A DNA stretch of 64,000 nucleotides from Ahniella affigens (lineage in GTDB: Bacteria > Pseudomonadota > Gammaproteobacteria > Xanthomonadales > Ahniellaceae): NCBI RefSeq assembly GCF_003015185.1, contig NZ_CP027860.1, forward strand, positions 124,001 through 188,000. Direction: 5' to 3'. The position numbers and the translations under genes are program-made. Shown piece by piece: positions 51,481 through 60,243 of this stretch. The number at the start of each line of letters is the position of its first letter. Position 1 is the first letter of the stretch. The notes beneath the pieces are model-generated. The model was given only the letters and a program-made list of their open reading frames with translations. It was not told where the DNA came from and did no database searches.

Positions 51481-54400
51481 ATGCTGCGCGTTTACCCTGT
51501 CCGTTTTGGCCTGCTGCTGTCCTTGCTGACGGCCAGTAACGCCACGTTTGCCGACATCCCGGCCAACGAGCCGCCGCTCGATAAGACAATCAACAGCGCC
51601 AACGGCCTCTATCAGCTTCGCTACACCGACAACATCTACACCACGAACTACATGCCGACCTCCCAGGTGCAGGCATCGGCGAACGCGCTCGATCGCACGG
51701 GTTCGGCGCAGGTGGGTTTCCCGCTGGGCTATCACGATGGTTACGTCGACCTCGGGTTTCGGACGCCGTACTTTGGCGGCGGCGTGCGGGATGTGACGTT
51801 CTGGGACTGCAAAGACCCGGCTGATCCGGATGCGTTTGACTGTGACAACGGCTTCGCGGTGCTGGAACAGATCGTCATGCCCGCGCCGACCTATCGGAAT
51901 CGGAGCGAATCCTGTCTGCGCATGATCCTGGGGCACGAGTTGTTCCACCATGTCGAATTCGCCCACGTCAATGCCGGCGGCGGTTCTGGTTGCGGCAAAG
52001 TGTTTGGCACCACGGTTTGCGAGGGCCAGGCGCGGGCGATGCAGGACAAGGTCTACTTTGATTTGGATCTGGTGCCGGCGGCTAGTTGCATTGCATCGTT
52101 CCGGGGCGAGGCCAATCTCTACCTGGGTGCGCCCGACTTGGACATTCTGAAATCCAGTTATACGAGCGCCCTGTTTTGGACGTATCTGATGGAGCAATAC
52201 GGCACGTTCAACACCGAGCCCTATCGTGGCGCCGATTTCCTGACCGCGTGGTGGGACCTCGCAGAAGACCGCGTGGCGAATCCCGATATCGCCGATATCA
52301 CCCAGCAGGCAATCAAATTGTTCGAACCGAACGACACCTTCATCAACGCCTATCAGGATTTCACCATTGCGAATCTGATGAAGGACATGTCACTGCTCGG
52401 TCTACCCGTCACCGCGCAAGCGCGATATCAATACATTGACGAGCAGCCGGTGCTGGGTCAGAACAACCTGATGGCGTTCGATGCCGTCGCACTGAGCGAT
52501 ACTGCGACTGTCTCGGCAAACCAAACCGTGCAGCGCAGTTTTGATGCGCAGCGCCTGGGGGCCGACTACATCCGCTTTGATGTCAGCAATTGCCCAGCCG
52601 GCAGCACGATGGCGTTCGACGTTGCGCCCGACCCAGGCGCGAGCAACCCGACCCCGGGCGCGCAGGCCCTCATTTCGTTGCTGTTGACCAAGGCCCCCGC
52701 AGCGCCGATCCGGCTGTGGAAGTGGCGCGCGAGCTCGGCCAAGGCGAGCGCGGTGCAGGCCGTTGGCACGCCGTATCAATACGCGTATGTGATCGCCTCT
52801 GGTCGCAACGGCCACTACGCCGGACGGGCCACCGCGCAATGCAAGCCGGCGCCGCTCGCGCCGATTCTGAAATTCGCTGGCAAACAGGCGCAGCCAGGCC
52901 CTGGCGTGCAACCGGTGGGCATGGTTAAGGTGCAAGTCCCGGACAGCGGCGTGCCAGGGCAGATGCTTGCCGGGCTCGCAGCCAGCGATTTCCAGCTTCA
53001 GGTTGGTGGGCTCAATGCGACGATCGAGGCCGCGCTGCCGGATGGTGATGGTTACCTGCTCCGCTTTCGGCATCCGACGCAGAGCACCGCTGGCCCGTTT
53101 CCAGTGTCCGTTCAGGTGGGGGCCCAGACGACGAGCTTGGCCAATGCCATCCGCTATGACCAGCCTGAGCCCGAACTCATCATGGTGCTCGATCTGACGC
53201 AGAGCATGCAGACCACCGGTCTGTTGCTTCCCGCGATTCAGAAGGTGCGCGAAGCGGCGGCCCGGATGCGATCGACGGCGCGCTTTGGTCTGGTCGGGTT
53301 TGTCGGCAATGGCACTGAACCGGGTCTGGACGCCAGCGTTCTGCTCCCGCTGGCACCGCTCAACAGTGCGCAGCGCGCGAGCCTTGAGTCGGTGCTCAGC
53401 ACCATCGGCACAAGCACACAGAGTGCCGGCGCGCCAGGCGATGGCGTGCAGGCTGCCATTAACGAGTTCACTGCCCGTGGCGGCAACGGGCCCAAGTCGA
53501 TTATCTTGCTGTCTGACGGCGGCATCGGTGAAGGTGCGACCGTGGCCGCGCTCGAGTCGAATCTTGCGGCGCAACGCATTGCCGTGCATGCGATCGCACT
53601 GGGGCCGCAAACGAATCAGGGCTATTACGACCTGCTCGGTCGCACCTCTGCAGGCAGCTATCACTATGTGCCGAGTCAGTCGGGTGGGCCGGACGCTGCG
53701 GCACTCGATCTGGCCATGGACAGCAGTGCAGGCGTCGCGACGCGCGAGCATATCCTGCTCGCCCGACAGGTGCCGGTACCGGCCGGTGTCACGGTTGATC
53801 ATAGCGTTCGCCTGGACGCCAGCGTGCTCGGTGCCAGCGGCGTTGTGGTGTTTGCAGCTGAGACGGCCGCCAATGCTGCATCCCCGCCCAGCAGCATTCG
53901 GTTGTTTCGGCCGAGTGGCCAGGAAGTCGTAGCGAACGCGCAGGTCGAGATCGTCGACTCGCCGCGCGGTCGCTACTTCCGAGTGGACGATGCCGGCAAC
54001 GGTGACTGGATTGTTCGGGTGAGTCCCAACGGGGCCGGCGGTGCGACGGCGGTCGATCTGAAAGTGCTGATGGCCGAGTCGCGACTCCCTGGTCTGATCC
54101 CGGCAATCACGCGTGCTCGAACCGGTACCGGCGATTTGCGCACGGGCGAGGCAATCGCCGTGGTGGCCGATCTGCAAAGCGCAAATACCGATGATGCGAG
54201 CCATATGGGCCCGGCCACCGCGACCCTGGAAACCCCATCCGGCGGCAATGTGGTCCTGAGCATGCAGTACCGCCCCAAGCGCGCGGAAGCGTTGTTCGCG
54301 GGCGACGACGCGCCGGCGCGTGTCGAAACCGAGATCGACGCGCTGCGTGAAGGCTGGCCGATCGGATTGCCAGACGACGCGAGTAGTGGTGGTGTTCGCG

Positions 54401-55617
54401 GCAGCTATCGATTGGTGTTCGATGTGGTGTTCGGCAGCGGCGCGGCGCCTTACCATCTGCGCAGCACGCGCAGCGTGGTGGCGACGACGGACACGACTGA
54501 TGCAGACGCCGACGGCCTGCCTGACCGTTGGGAACAGGATCGGAGTTGTGCGCTTGATGCTGCCACCGGAAGCAACGCTGATCCCGATCAGGACGGGCTG
54601 GACAACGCCAGTGAGCGCGTTCAGGGCACTGACCCGTGCTCGGCCGATACCGATGAAGGCGGCGAGCCGGATGGCAGCGAGGTGCAATTTGGCCGCAGTC
54701 CATTGCTCGCCGACGACGACGCGTTCTCGGGTCAGCCGAGCGTCGCCATCGACAACGAATTCAGTCAGCACGAAGCGATGCCGGTGTTGCCGCCGAACAG
54801 CCTGCCGTTGCGCTACGACGTCGACACCCGCGCAGGCCATGTGAAGGTGTTCAGCGGTGGCGATGTGCAGGGACCCTACCAATTGTTGGCGACACTGAGT
54901 GGTGCCAATCTGACTGGGCAGTACCTGGATACTGGTCTCAATCTTGGTCAACGCTATTGCTACCGAGTCCAGGCGGGGCTGAACAATGGCGCAGCGGGCC
55001 TGATGAGCGAGCCGGTCTGTGCGACGGTGCGCTCCGACATGCGTGCGCCAACCGGCATGATCGCGTTGGCTGATGGTGCGAATCAGTCCAGTGCTGGCGT
55101 GGTGACAGCGCATCTGGATCTCGACCACGAGAGTCCGATCGGTGCTGCCATGCGGCTGCGTTTGCCGGATGGCAGCGTGACCGGCTGGCTCACGTTTCAG
55201 TCCACCTTCACGATCAACGTCAGCAGTGTGCCACGGCCGACCACCATCCGAGTCGATGCGCAGTTCCGGGACGCTGATGGCAATACCTCACCCTGGTATG
55301 CCGACGAGCTCGATCTGATCGATGCCGGCACGGTGGGTGGTGTTCGCGGCAGCTTCCGTGGGGGCGTCAACGTGGCCGCGGGTGATGTCAATGTGCGGGC
55401 CATGGGCGAGACCCAAATCCCGCCGCAGACGAGCGATGTCAACGGTGATTTTCTGCTGCGCGATTTGCGGCCCGGCACCTACCAGTTGGAGTTCAGTCAT
55501 CCGCTCTACCACACGTTGGTGCGAACTGTGAGTGTGGGAGCCGGCGGTGCGCTGGACTTGGGCGAGATCATGCTGACGCCAATACCGGGCGAGCTGTTTG
55601 CGAACTCCTTCGAGTGA
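51481..55617 (+). CDS. Secreted HExxH metalloprotease-like protein with VWA domain and FANSFE tail
   Basis: 1378 residues (GGAG 6 bases before ATG; signal peptide ending SNATFA). Residues about 30-320 hold a zinc-protease-like site: HELFH at 152-156 and a downstream Glu in TVCEGQA near 181. A VWA domain starts near 565 (MVLDLTQSM; D-x-T-x-S is a modified MIDAS in place of D-x-S-x-S) and continues with LLSDGGIGEG. Calcium-binding type-3-like repeats lie near 1005-1070 (DADADGLPDRWEQD). Fn3-like and a carboxypeptidase-regulatory-like domain (VNGDFLLRDLRPGTYQLEF) follow. It ends GELFANSFE, matching the tail of the pectate-lyase-like protein. It is probably a large secreted or surface protein that binds and may cleave extracellular protein. 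The long minus frame is a shadow. Confidence 0.82.
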   Translation: MLRVYPVRFGLLLSLLTASNATFADIPANEPPLDKTINSANGLYQLRYTDNIYTTNYMPTSQVQASANALDRTGSAQVGFPLGYHDGYVDLGFRTPYFGGGVRDVTFWDCKDPADPDAFDCDNGFAVLEQIVMPAPTYRNRSESCLRMILGHELFHHVEFAHVNAGGGSGCGKVFGTTVCEGQARAMQDKVYFDLDLVPAASCIASFRGEANLYLGAPDLDILKSSYTSALFWTYLMEQYGTFNTEPYRGADFLTAWWDLAEDRVANPDIADITQQAIKLFEPNDTFINAYQDFTIANLMKDMSLLGLPVTAQARYQYIDEQPVLGQNNLMAFDAVALSDTATVSANQTVQRSFDAQRLGADYIRFDVSNCPAGSTMAFDVAPDPGASNPTPGAQALISLLLTKAPAAPIRLWKWRASSAKASAVQAVGTPYQYAYVIASGRNGHYAGRATAQCKPAPLAPILKFAGKQAQPGPGVQPVGMVKVQVPDSGVPGQMLAGLAASDFQLQVGGLNATIEAALPDGDGYLLRFRHPTQSTAGPFPVSVQVGAQTTSLANAIRYDQPEPELIMVLDLTQSMQTTGLLLPAIQKVREAAARMRSTARFGLVGFVGNGTEPGLDASVLLPLAPLNSAQRASLESVLSTIGTSTQSAGAPGDGVQAAINEFTARGGNGPKSIILLSDGGIGEGATVAALESNLAAQRIAVHAIALGPQTNQGYYDLLGRTSAGSYHYVPSQSGGPDAAALDLAMDSSAGVATREHILLARQVPVPAGVTVDHSVRLDASVLGASGVVVFAAETAANAASPPSSIRLFRPSGQEVVANAQVEIVDSPRGRYFRVDDAGNGDWIVRVSPNGAGGATAVDLKVLMAESRLPGLIPAITRARTGTGDLRTGEAIAVVADLQSANTDDASHMGPATATLETPSGGNVVLSMQYRPKRAEALFAGDDAPARVETEIDALREGWPIGLPDDASSGGVRGSYRLVFDVVFGSGAAPYHLRSTRSVVATTDTTDADADGLPDRWEQDRSCALDAATGSNADPDQDGLDNASERVQGTDPCSADTDEGGEPDGSEVQFGRSPLLADDDAFSGQPSVAIDNEFSQHEAMPVLPPNSLPLRYDVDTRAGHVKVFSGGDVQGPYQLLATLSGANLTGQYLDTGLNLGQRYCYRVQAGLNNGAAGLMSEPVCATVRSDMRAPTGMIALADGANQSSAGVVTAHLDLDHESPIGAAMRLRLPDGSVTGWLTFQSTFTINVSSVPRPTTIRVDAQFRDADGNTSPWYADELDLIDAGTVGGVRGSFRGGVNVAAGDVNVRAMGETQIPPQTSDVNGDFLLRDLRPGTYQLEFSHPLYHTLVRTVSVGAGGALDLGEIMLTPIPGELFANSFE

Positions 55618-55621
55618 CCTT

Positions 55622-55712
55622 GGGAGGGTCTGAATAAGTCCATCCTGGACTTTCAGACCCGCACTGAGTCCGGTACATGCCCGCATCGCCTCTGAACATG
55701 TTCAGAGGCTCC
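55622..55712. repeat. Multi-hairpin repeat, family B, copy 2 (internally deleted)
   Basis: 91 bp from GGGAGGGTCTGAAT to CAGAGGCTCC, starting 5 bases after the VWA gene stop. The outer hairpins are kept: GGTCTGAA/TTCAGACC and the 9-bp CCTCTGAAC/GTTCAGAGG. The 61 bases holding the middle hairpins of the copy at 20304 are missing. It may also act as the terminator of the VWA gene. Confidence 0.85.
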
Positions 55713-55826
55713 CTGGCGGCACGCCGCAATGGCGAGCGCAGCGTGCTGCGGCGTGACCGGCACAGGGGTTTCCAGGCATGATCCCGTCAGCTGCTGTGGG
55801 CCCAACCAATCGAGTCAAGGTGAATC

Positions 55827-58568
55827 ATGGATGCCGAGCGTTTTCGCCAAGTTCGCCTCGTATTTGAGGCAGCGCTGAATGAGCCGGCTGAGCGGCGGAC
55901 GGATTTTGCCCGGGACGCCTGTGGGCAGGACGCCGCGTTGTTCGATGCGGTGATGAAGATGCTGGCAGCCGATGCCGCGGTGACCGACGGCTTCATTGAA
56001 CTGCCACCAGATTTGCGGGAATCAGCGCCCGGCGATTCGTCTCGGGCTGATGAAGACATGATCGGTCGGCGGTTTGGTGCATGGGAAATTCGCGACGTCA
56101 TCGGTCAGGGCGGCATGGGGCAGGTCTTCCTGGCCGAGCGGATCGACGGCGCGTATGAGCAACGCGCCGCACTCAAGCTGATGCGCGCCGGCTGGGATCC
56201 GGTCGAGCTGCTGAATCGGTTCAAACAGGAACGCCAAATCCTGGCGGCACTGAATCACCCGAATATCGCGCGCCTGCTGGATGGCGGCGCCGATGGCGAC
56301 GGCAATCCGTACCTCGTGCTGGAATACGTTGAAGGCGCGCCCATTGGCGCATATTGCGATCGGCATCGCCTGGACCTGACGAGCCGATTGCGCGTATTTC
56401 AGGCGGTCTGCGCAGCGGTCAGTTACGCGCATCAACGCCTCGTCGTTCATCGCGATCTGAAGCCCTCAAACATTCTGGTCACCGACGACGGGCAAGTGAA
56501 ACTGCTCGACTTCGGGATCGCCAAGTTGTTGGCCACGGATAGTCGCGTCACGGCGCCGCAAGATCGGCTCTTCACGGTCGGCTACGCTGCCCCCGAGCAG
56601 GTGCGCGGCGAGTTGCCGAGTGTCTCGGTCGACGTTTATGCATTGGGTCTGTTGCTCTATGAATTGCTGACGGGACAACGCGCCTATGGCCGGACCGCGT
56701 CGACGCCGGCTGCTTATGAACGCGAGATTCTGACCGCAGATCCTGAGCTTCCGTCGCGGGCCGCGATGTCAGAGGCAGAGACCGAACGCCTGACCGCGCG
56801 CGCAGCGGCCCGGCAACTGGATCCGCAGGCTTTGTCAGCGTTGCTGGCGGGCGATCTGGACGCCATCGTCATGCGCGCCCTGCGCAAGGAGCCAGACGCG
56901 CGCTATGCGTCGGTTCAGGCGCTGGCCGAGGATGTGCAGGCCTTCCTGGAGCGTCGACCCGTGAAGGCCCGCGCCGGCAATCTGCGCTATCACGTGACGC
57001 GGTTTGTGGCGCGGCATCGGTTGGCGGTCAGCCTCGCGGTGGCCTCGGTGTTGGCGCTGAGTGTCGGATTGGGGCTGGCGTTGTGGCAGGCAGACGTCGC
57101 TCGCACGCAGCGCGACTTGGCGGCTCAAGAAGCCAGCAAGGCGCGAGCCGTTGCCGATTTCATGGTCGCTGTGTTCGAGTCGGCGGACCCGGCGGCGGTC
57201 GACGGCGCGACCTTGCAACCCAAGGATCTGCTGGATCAGGGCGTGCGCCGATTGGCGCAGGATCACAGCCTCGACCCGGCGACACGATCCGCGTTGCTGT
57301 ACGCGATGGGCTCGGCGCAGTTAGGTGTCGCGGATTCAAAGGCGGGGCTGGCTCAGATGCAGGCGGCCGTCGCGGCGGCGCAGGCGGCGGGCGACCCCGC
57401 TGCGGAGATTCGCGCGCGGCTCGGATTGGGCGTGGCCCACAACACGTTGAACAACAACCAGGACGCCATGCAGCAGTATGAGCTGGCCCGCGCGATGTTG
57501 GGTCAGCTGCCAGATGCGCCGCCCGAATTGGGCGAGGATCTGGACTACTTCCAGGGCATCGAATTCGGTCAGATCGATCAGAAGGACCGTGCAATACCCA
57601 TGTTGCGCGCGGCCTATTCGCGCCGGCTTGCGCGACTGGGCTTGGCGCACACCAGTACGTTGAAGATTGCGACGACGCTGGCGTTTTACTTGAGCGGTGT
57701 TGGGCAAGTGGATGCGGCGCTCGCAATCTCCGAGCCAAGCTATCAGGCGGCGCGACAGGACCAAGAGCTCCCGCTGCATGCGCTCAAGGACATTGTGTCG
57801 GCGCATGCGTATGCGCTGCTGCGAAAAGACGATCCCAAAGCGGAGGCGCTGTTTCGGGAAGCGGTCGACATCGATCAGCGCATCTATGGGCCAGGTCACC
57901 CGGGCACCACGGTGTCACTGAACAATCTGGCCTTCTGGTTGAGTCGACAGAATCGTCCTGCCGAAGGGGCGGCGATCATGGAGCAGGTCATTGCGATACG
58001 GCGAGGCTTGCATATTGAACGCTATGAGTTGCTGGGATTCTCGCTGATCAATGCGGCGTCGATGTATCAGAAGGCCGGGCAATTCGAGACCGCGATTTCG
58101 CGTGCACGCGAAGGAATTGATATCTACGCGCAGCGTGACAAGCCGTTTGATCGGCAGGCGCAAAAGGGGCGGTGGGCGCTGATTCAGGCGTTGGAACATC
58201 ACGGCGACCATGCTGCCGCACTGACCGAGAACACGGCGATGCTGCCTTACACGGACGGCCGAAGCCCCGAATTTGATGGTGCCGACGCCAACCTGCTTTG
58301 GCTGACGCAGGCTAGGCTGCTGGCGCGGCTGCAACGATCGGAGCCCGAATGTCCTGCCGCCCGAGCGGTGCTGGCCAACGAGGCGACAACGCCCGTTCAG
58401 CACATCGAGGCGCGCATTCTGTTGCTGGATTGTCTGCTTCGCCAACGCCAGGGTCAGGATGAGGTGGCCGCACTGCGTGACGCCATTCGGCAGCAATCGG
58501 CCCTGTTGCCAGAGCTCCCGCCATTCAGCCGCGAACTTGGGCAGGCGCTGATTGCGCGAGCGCCGTGA
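55827..58568 (+). CDS. Membrane Ser/Thr protein kinase with C-terminal TPRs
   Basis: 913 residues (AAGG before the ATG). A Hanks-type kinase domain spans about 87-375: GQGGMGQVF P-loop near 93, ALKLM lysine near 116, HRDLKPSN near 208, DFG near 229 and the activation-loop end GYAAPEQ. All catalytic residues are present. One membrane segment (LAVSLAVASVLALSVGLGLALW) follows at about 400-422. The remaining 490 residues are TPR-like helical repeats outside the kinase side of the membrane. The N-terminal 80 residues (FRQVRLVFEAALNEPAERR) match a small region often preceding this kinase subfamily. It probably senses an envelope signal through the TPRs. Substrate unknown; it could be cotranscribed with the VWA gene 209 bp upstream, though the hairpin element lies between. 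Confidence 0.92.
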   Translation: MDAERFRQVRLVFEAALNEPAERRTDFARDACGQDAALFDAVMKMLAADAAVTDGFIELPPDLRESAPGDSSRADEDMIGRRFGAWEIRDVIGQGGMGQVFLAERIDGAYEQRAALKLMRAGWDPVELLNRFKQERQILAALNHPNIARLLDGGADGDGNPYLVLEYVEGAPIGAYCDRHRLDLTSRLRVFQAVCAAVSYAHQRLVVHRDLKPSNILVTDDGQVKLLDFGIAKLLATDSRVTAPQDRLFTVGYAAPEQVRGELPSVSVDVYALGLLLYELLTGQRAYGRTASTPAAYEREILTADPELPSRAAMSEAETERLTARAAARQLDPQALSALLAGDLDAIVMRALRKEPDARYASVQALAEDVQAFLERRPVKARAGNLRYHVTRFVARHRLAVSLAVASVLALSVGLGLALWQADVARTQRDLAAQEASKARAVADFMVAVFESADPAAVDGATLQPKDLLDQGVRRLAQDHSLDPATRSALLYAMGSAQLGVADSKAGLAQMQAAVAAAQAAGDPAAEIRARLGLGVAHNTLNNNQDAMQQYELARAMLGQLPDAPPELGEDLDYFQGIEFGQIDQKDRAIPMLRAAYSRRLARLGLAHTSTLKIATTLAFYLSGVGQVDAALAISEPSYQAARQDQELPLHALKDIVSAHAYALLRKDDPKAEALFREAVDIDQRIYGPGHPGTTVSLNNLAFWLSRQNRPAEGAAIMEQVIAIRRGLHIERYELLGFSLINAASMYQKAGQFETAISRAREGIDIYAQRDKPFDRQAQKGRWALIQALEHHGDHAAALTENTAMLPYTDGRSPEFDGADANLLWLTQARLLARLQRSEPECPAARAVLANEATTPVQHIEARILLLDCLLRQRQGQDEVAALRDAIRQQSALLPELPPFSRELGQALIARAP

Positions 58569-58594
58569 CGGCATGAACTATCGCTTCGGCTCCA

Positions 58595-60106
58595 TCAGTT
58601 CTCAAAACCGTTCGCGAACAACACCGGGGTGGTGCCACCACCGCCATCCGCAAGCTGGTTCAAATACACCTCGAGATTGGTGTAACCCGCCACGCCGGTC
58701 AGCGGCACTGACAACTGGCTGCCATTGTGATCGGCCACGATCGGATTCAGACCGAGTCCGGTGTATTGCTGCTCGAACGTATCGGGCATGCCGTCGCTGT
58801 CCGTGTCGGTGGGTGCGGCGGGTGGCGTGCTGAAATCGAGATTGAACGTGTCGTTCTGAAGGGGCGTGTTGTGGGGCGTCGGATCGATGCTGTCATCCTG
58901 AACATCAAGCTGGATGCGGCGATCCATCGGGTCCAAGGGGCGGGCACCGGCTTCGGCCAGAACGCGCGTTTTCAGTTCGGCGGAGGTCCAGTAACTGACG
59001 CTGCCGTGGTTGTGACGAATACTGAGCCGCGTGGCCACGCCCAGATCGGTATTGGGCGCATTGGTGCCAAAGTCGTTGCAGCAATAGAACAACTGATAGT
59101 CGGCCAGCGTCGGATAGCGGCTCATGGCATTGCCGCTGGTGAAGAACTGATTGCTGGCCACATCGAGCAAGTCGTGTAACGCGAACCCATACGGAAAGTC
59201 GGCCCGCACCTGCATGTGGTTGTTGACCAGATTCGCGAAGACGCGGTAGGGGCCAAGCGCGGCATTTTGATCGACGTCTCGGTTGTACCAGATCAAGAAA
59301 CCCGGATCGAAGTAGTAGTTGTTCGACACTTCCAAATCGAGGGTGCGGCTCTGGCAATCGGCTGTTGCACCCGGCAGGCTGGGGTAATTGCTGGCCTCAC
59401 AAGTGATCTCGGGCAGGCGACCGCCGATGCGATACCACAGGTTCTTGATCAGGCTCAGCTGATCCTGTGGATGGTCCGGGTGTGAATAGTTCAGCAGCGC
59501 GCCGCCGCGATCGGCGTGATCACCGACGGTCTCGGCCAGAATGCTCTTCTGGATCGTGCCCTGCGACGCCCACGAGACTTGCAGCGCTTCGTCGGCGGCA
59601 TGGCCGATCGAGACATGGTCGAAGATGAAACGCTCCAGTCCGTCCAGACGCAGGCCATCGTCGAGTCGATCGGCACCCGGCGGTAGCGCCAGGTTCCAGC
59701 CGGGGCGAATTCGCAAATGGCGAACGATCAGGTTGCTGCAAGCGTTCTGGTCGTAGTGCCCGTCGCAGACAAATCCGCGGACAATGATGCCGCCGGGTGA
59801 CGTCTGTCCCGCCAGCGTCACGTTGCCGTTGACGACGTTGGCGTAGCCTTGAATGACGCCGCTGACCTTGAACAGGATGTAGCGCGCGCCAGATTGGCGC
59901 AGGGCCCAATTCAGGCTGCCGGGAACGACGCCGGCGGGGTCGGGATCGAGCGTCGTCACATACAAGACCTGGCCACCCCGGCCACCGGACGCGACCGCCC
60001 CGAATCCTTCGGCGCCTGGGAACGCCGGTTGGGCTTTGAGCGCAGCGCTGAAAGCTAGTGCCAGCAGCACCAGGAGGAAGGTCGGAACCACAAGGGTACG
60101 AGTCAT
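58595..60106 (-). CDS. Secreted pectate-lyase-like protein with FANGFE tail
   Basis: 503 residues from ATG 60106, the start of the signal peptide (MTRTLVVPTFLLVLLALAFSAALKA). The sequence begins FPGAEGFGAVASGGRGG, then shows VVPGSLNWALRQSGARYILFKVSG, LAGQTSPGGI, NLIVRHLRIRPG, the helix-ladder text IFDHVSIGHAADEALQVSW and NLWYRIGGRLPEI. This is the parallel beta-helix architecture of PL1-type pectate lyases and related uncharacterised polysaccharide lyases. An acidic calcium-type DTDSDGMPDTFEQQ segment lies near 430 and the protein ends VLFANGFEN. Polysaccharide degradation outside the cell is likely. The regulator just upstream on the same strand may control it. Confidence 0.85.
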   Translation of the reverse strand: MTRTLVVPTFLLVLLALAFSAALKAQPAFPGAEGFGAVASGGRGGQVLYVTTLDPDPAGVVPGSLNWALRQSGARYILFKVSGVIQGYANVVNGNVTLAGQTSPGGIIVRGFVCDGHYDQNACSNLIVRHLRIRPGWNLALPPGADRLDDGLRLDGLERFIFDHVSIGHAADEALQVSWASQGTIQKSILAETVGDHADRGGALLNYSHPDHPQDQLSLIKNLWYRIGGRLPEITCEASNYPSLPGATADCQSRTLDLEVSNNYYFDPGFLIWYNRDVDQNAALGPYRVFANLVNNHMQVRADFPYGFALHDLLDVASNQFFTSGNAMSRYPTLADYQLFYCCNDFGTNAPNTDLGVATRLSIRHNHGSVSYWTSAELKTRVLAEAGARPLDPMDRRIQLDVQDDSIDPTPHNTPLQNDTFNLDFSTPPAAPTDTDSDGMPDTFEQQYTGLGLNPIVADHNGSQLSVPLTGVAGYTNLEVYLNQLADGGGGTTPVLFANGFEN

Positions 60107-60243
60107 GGTCGGATCGATCTTAGAGCACAGGCGGGGTTCGGCCCGCACCGCTAGCAAACGCCAGAAGCGGGATGCGCCGTTAGGCCTGCCGCGTCAACGA
60201 TTGGTCTGGCCGCGCCAGTAGGCTCGTGACCGGTCGCGACGGC

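Noticed and set aside
52402-55128. 908-codon minus-strand frame over the VWA gene
   Set aside because: Shadow of the VWA gene; no start context or recognisable domain.
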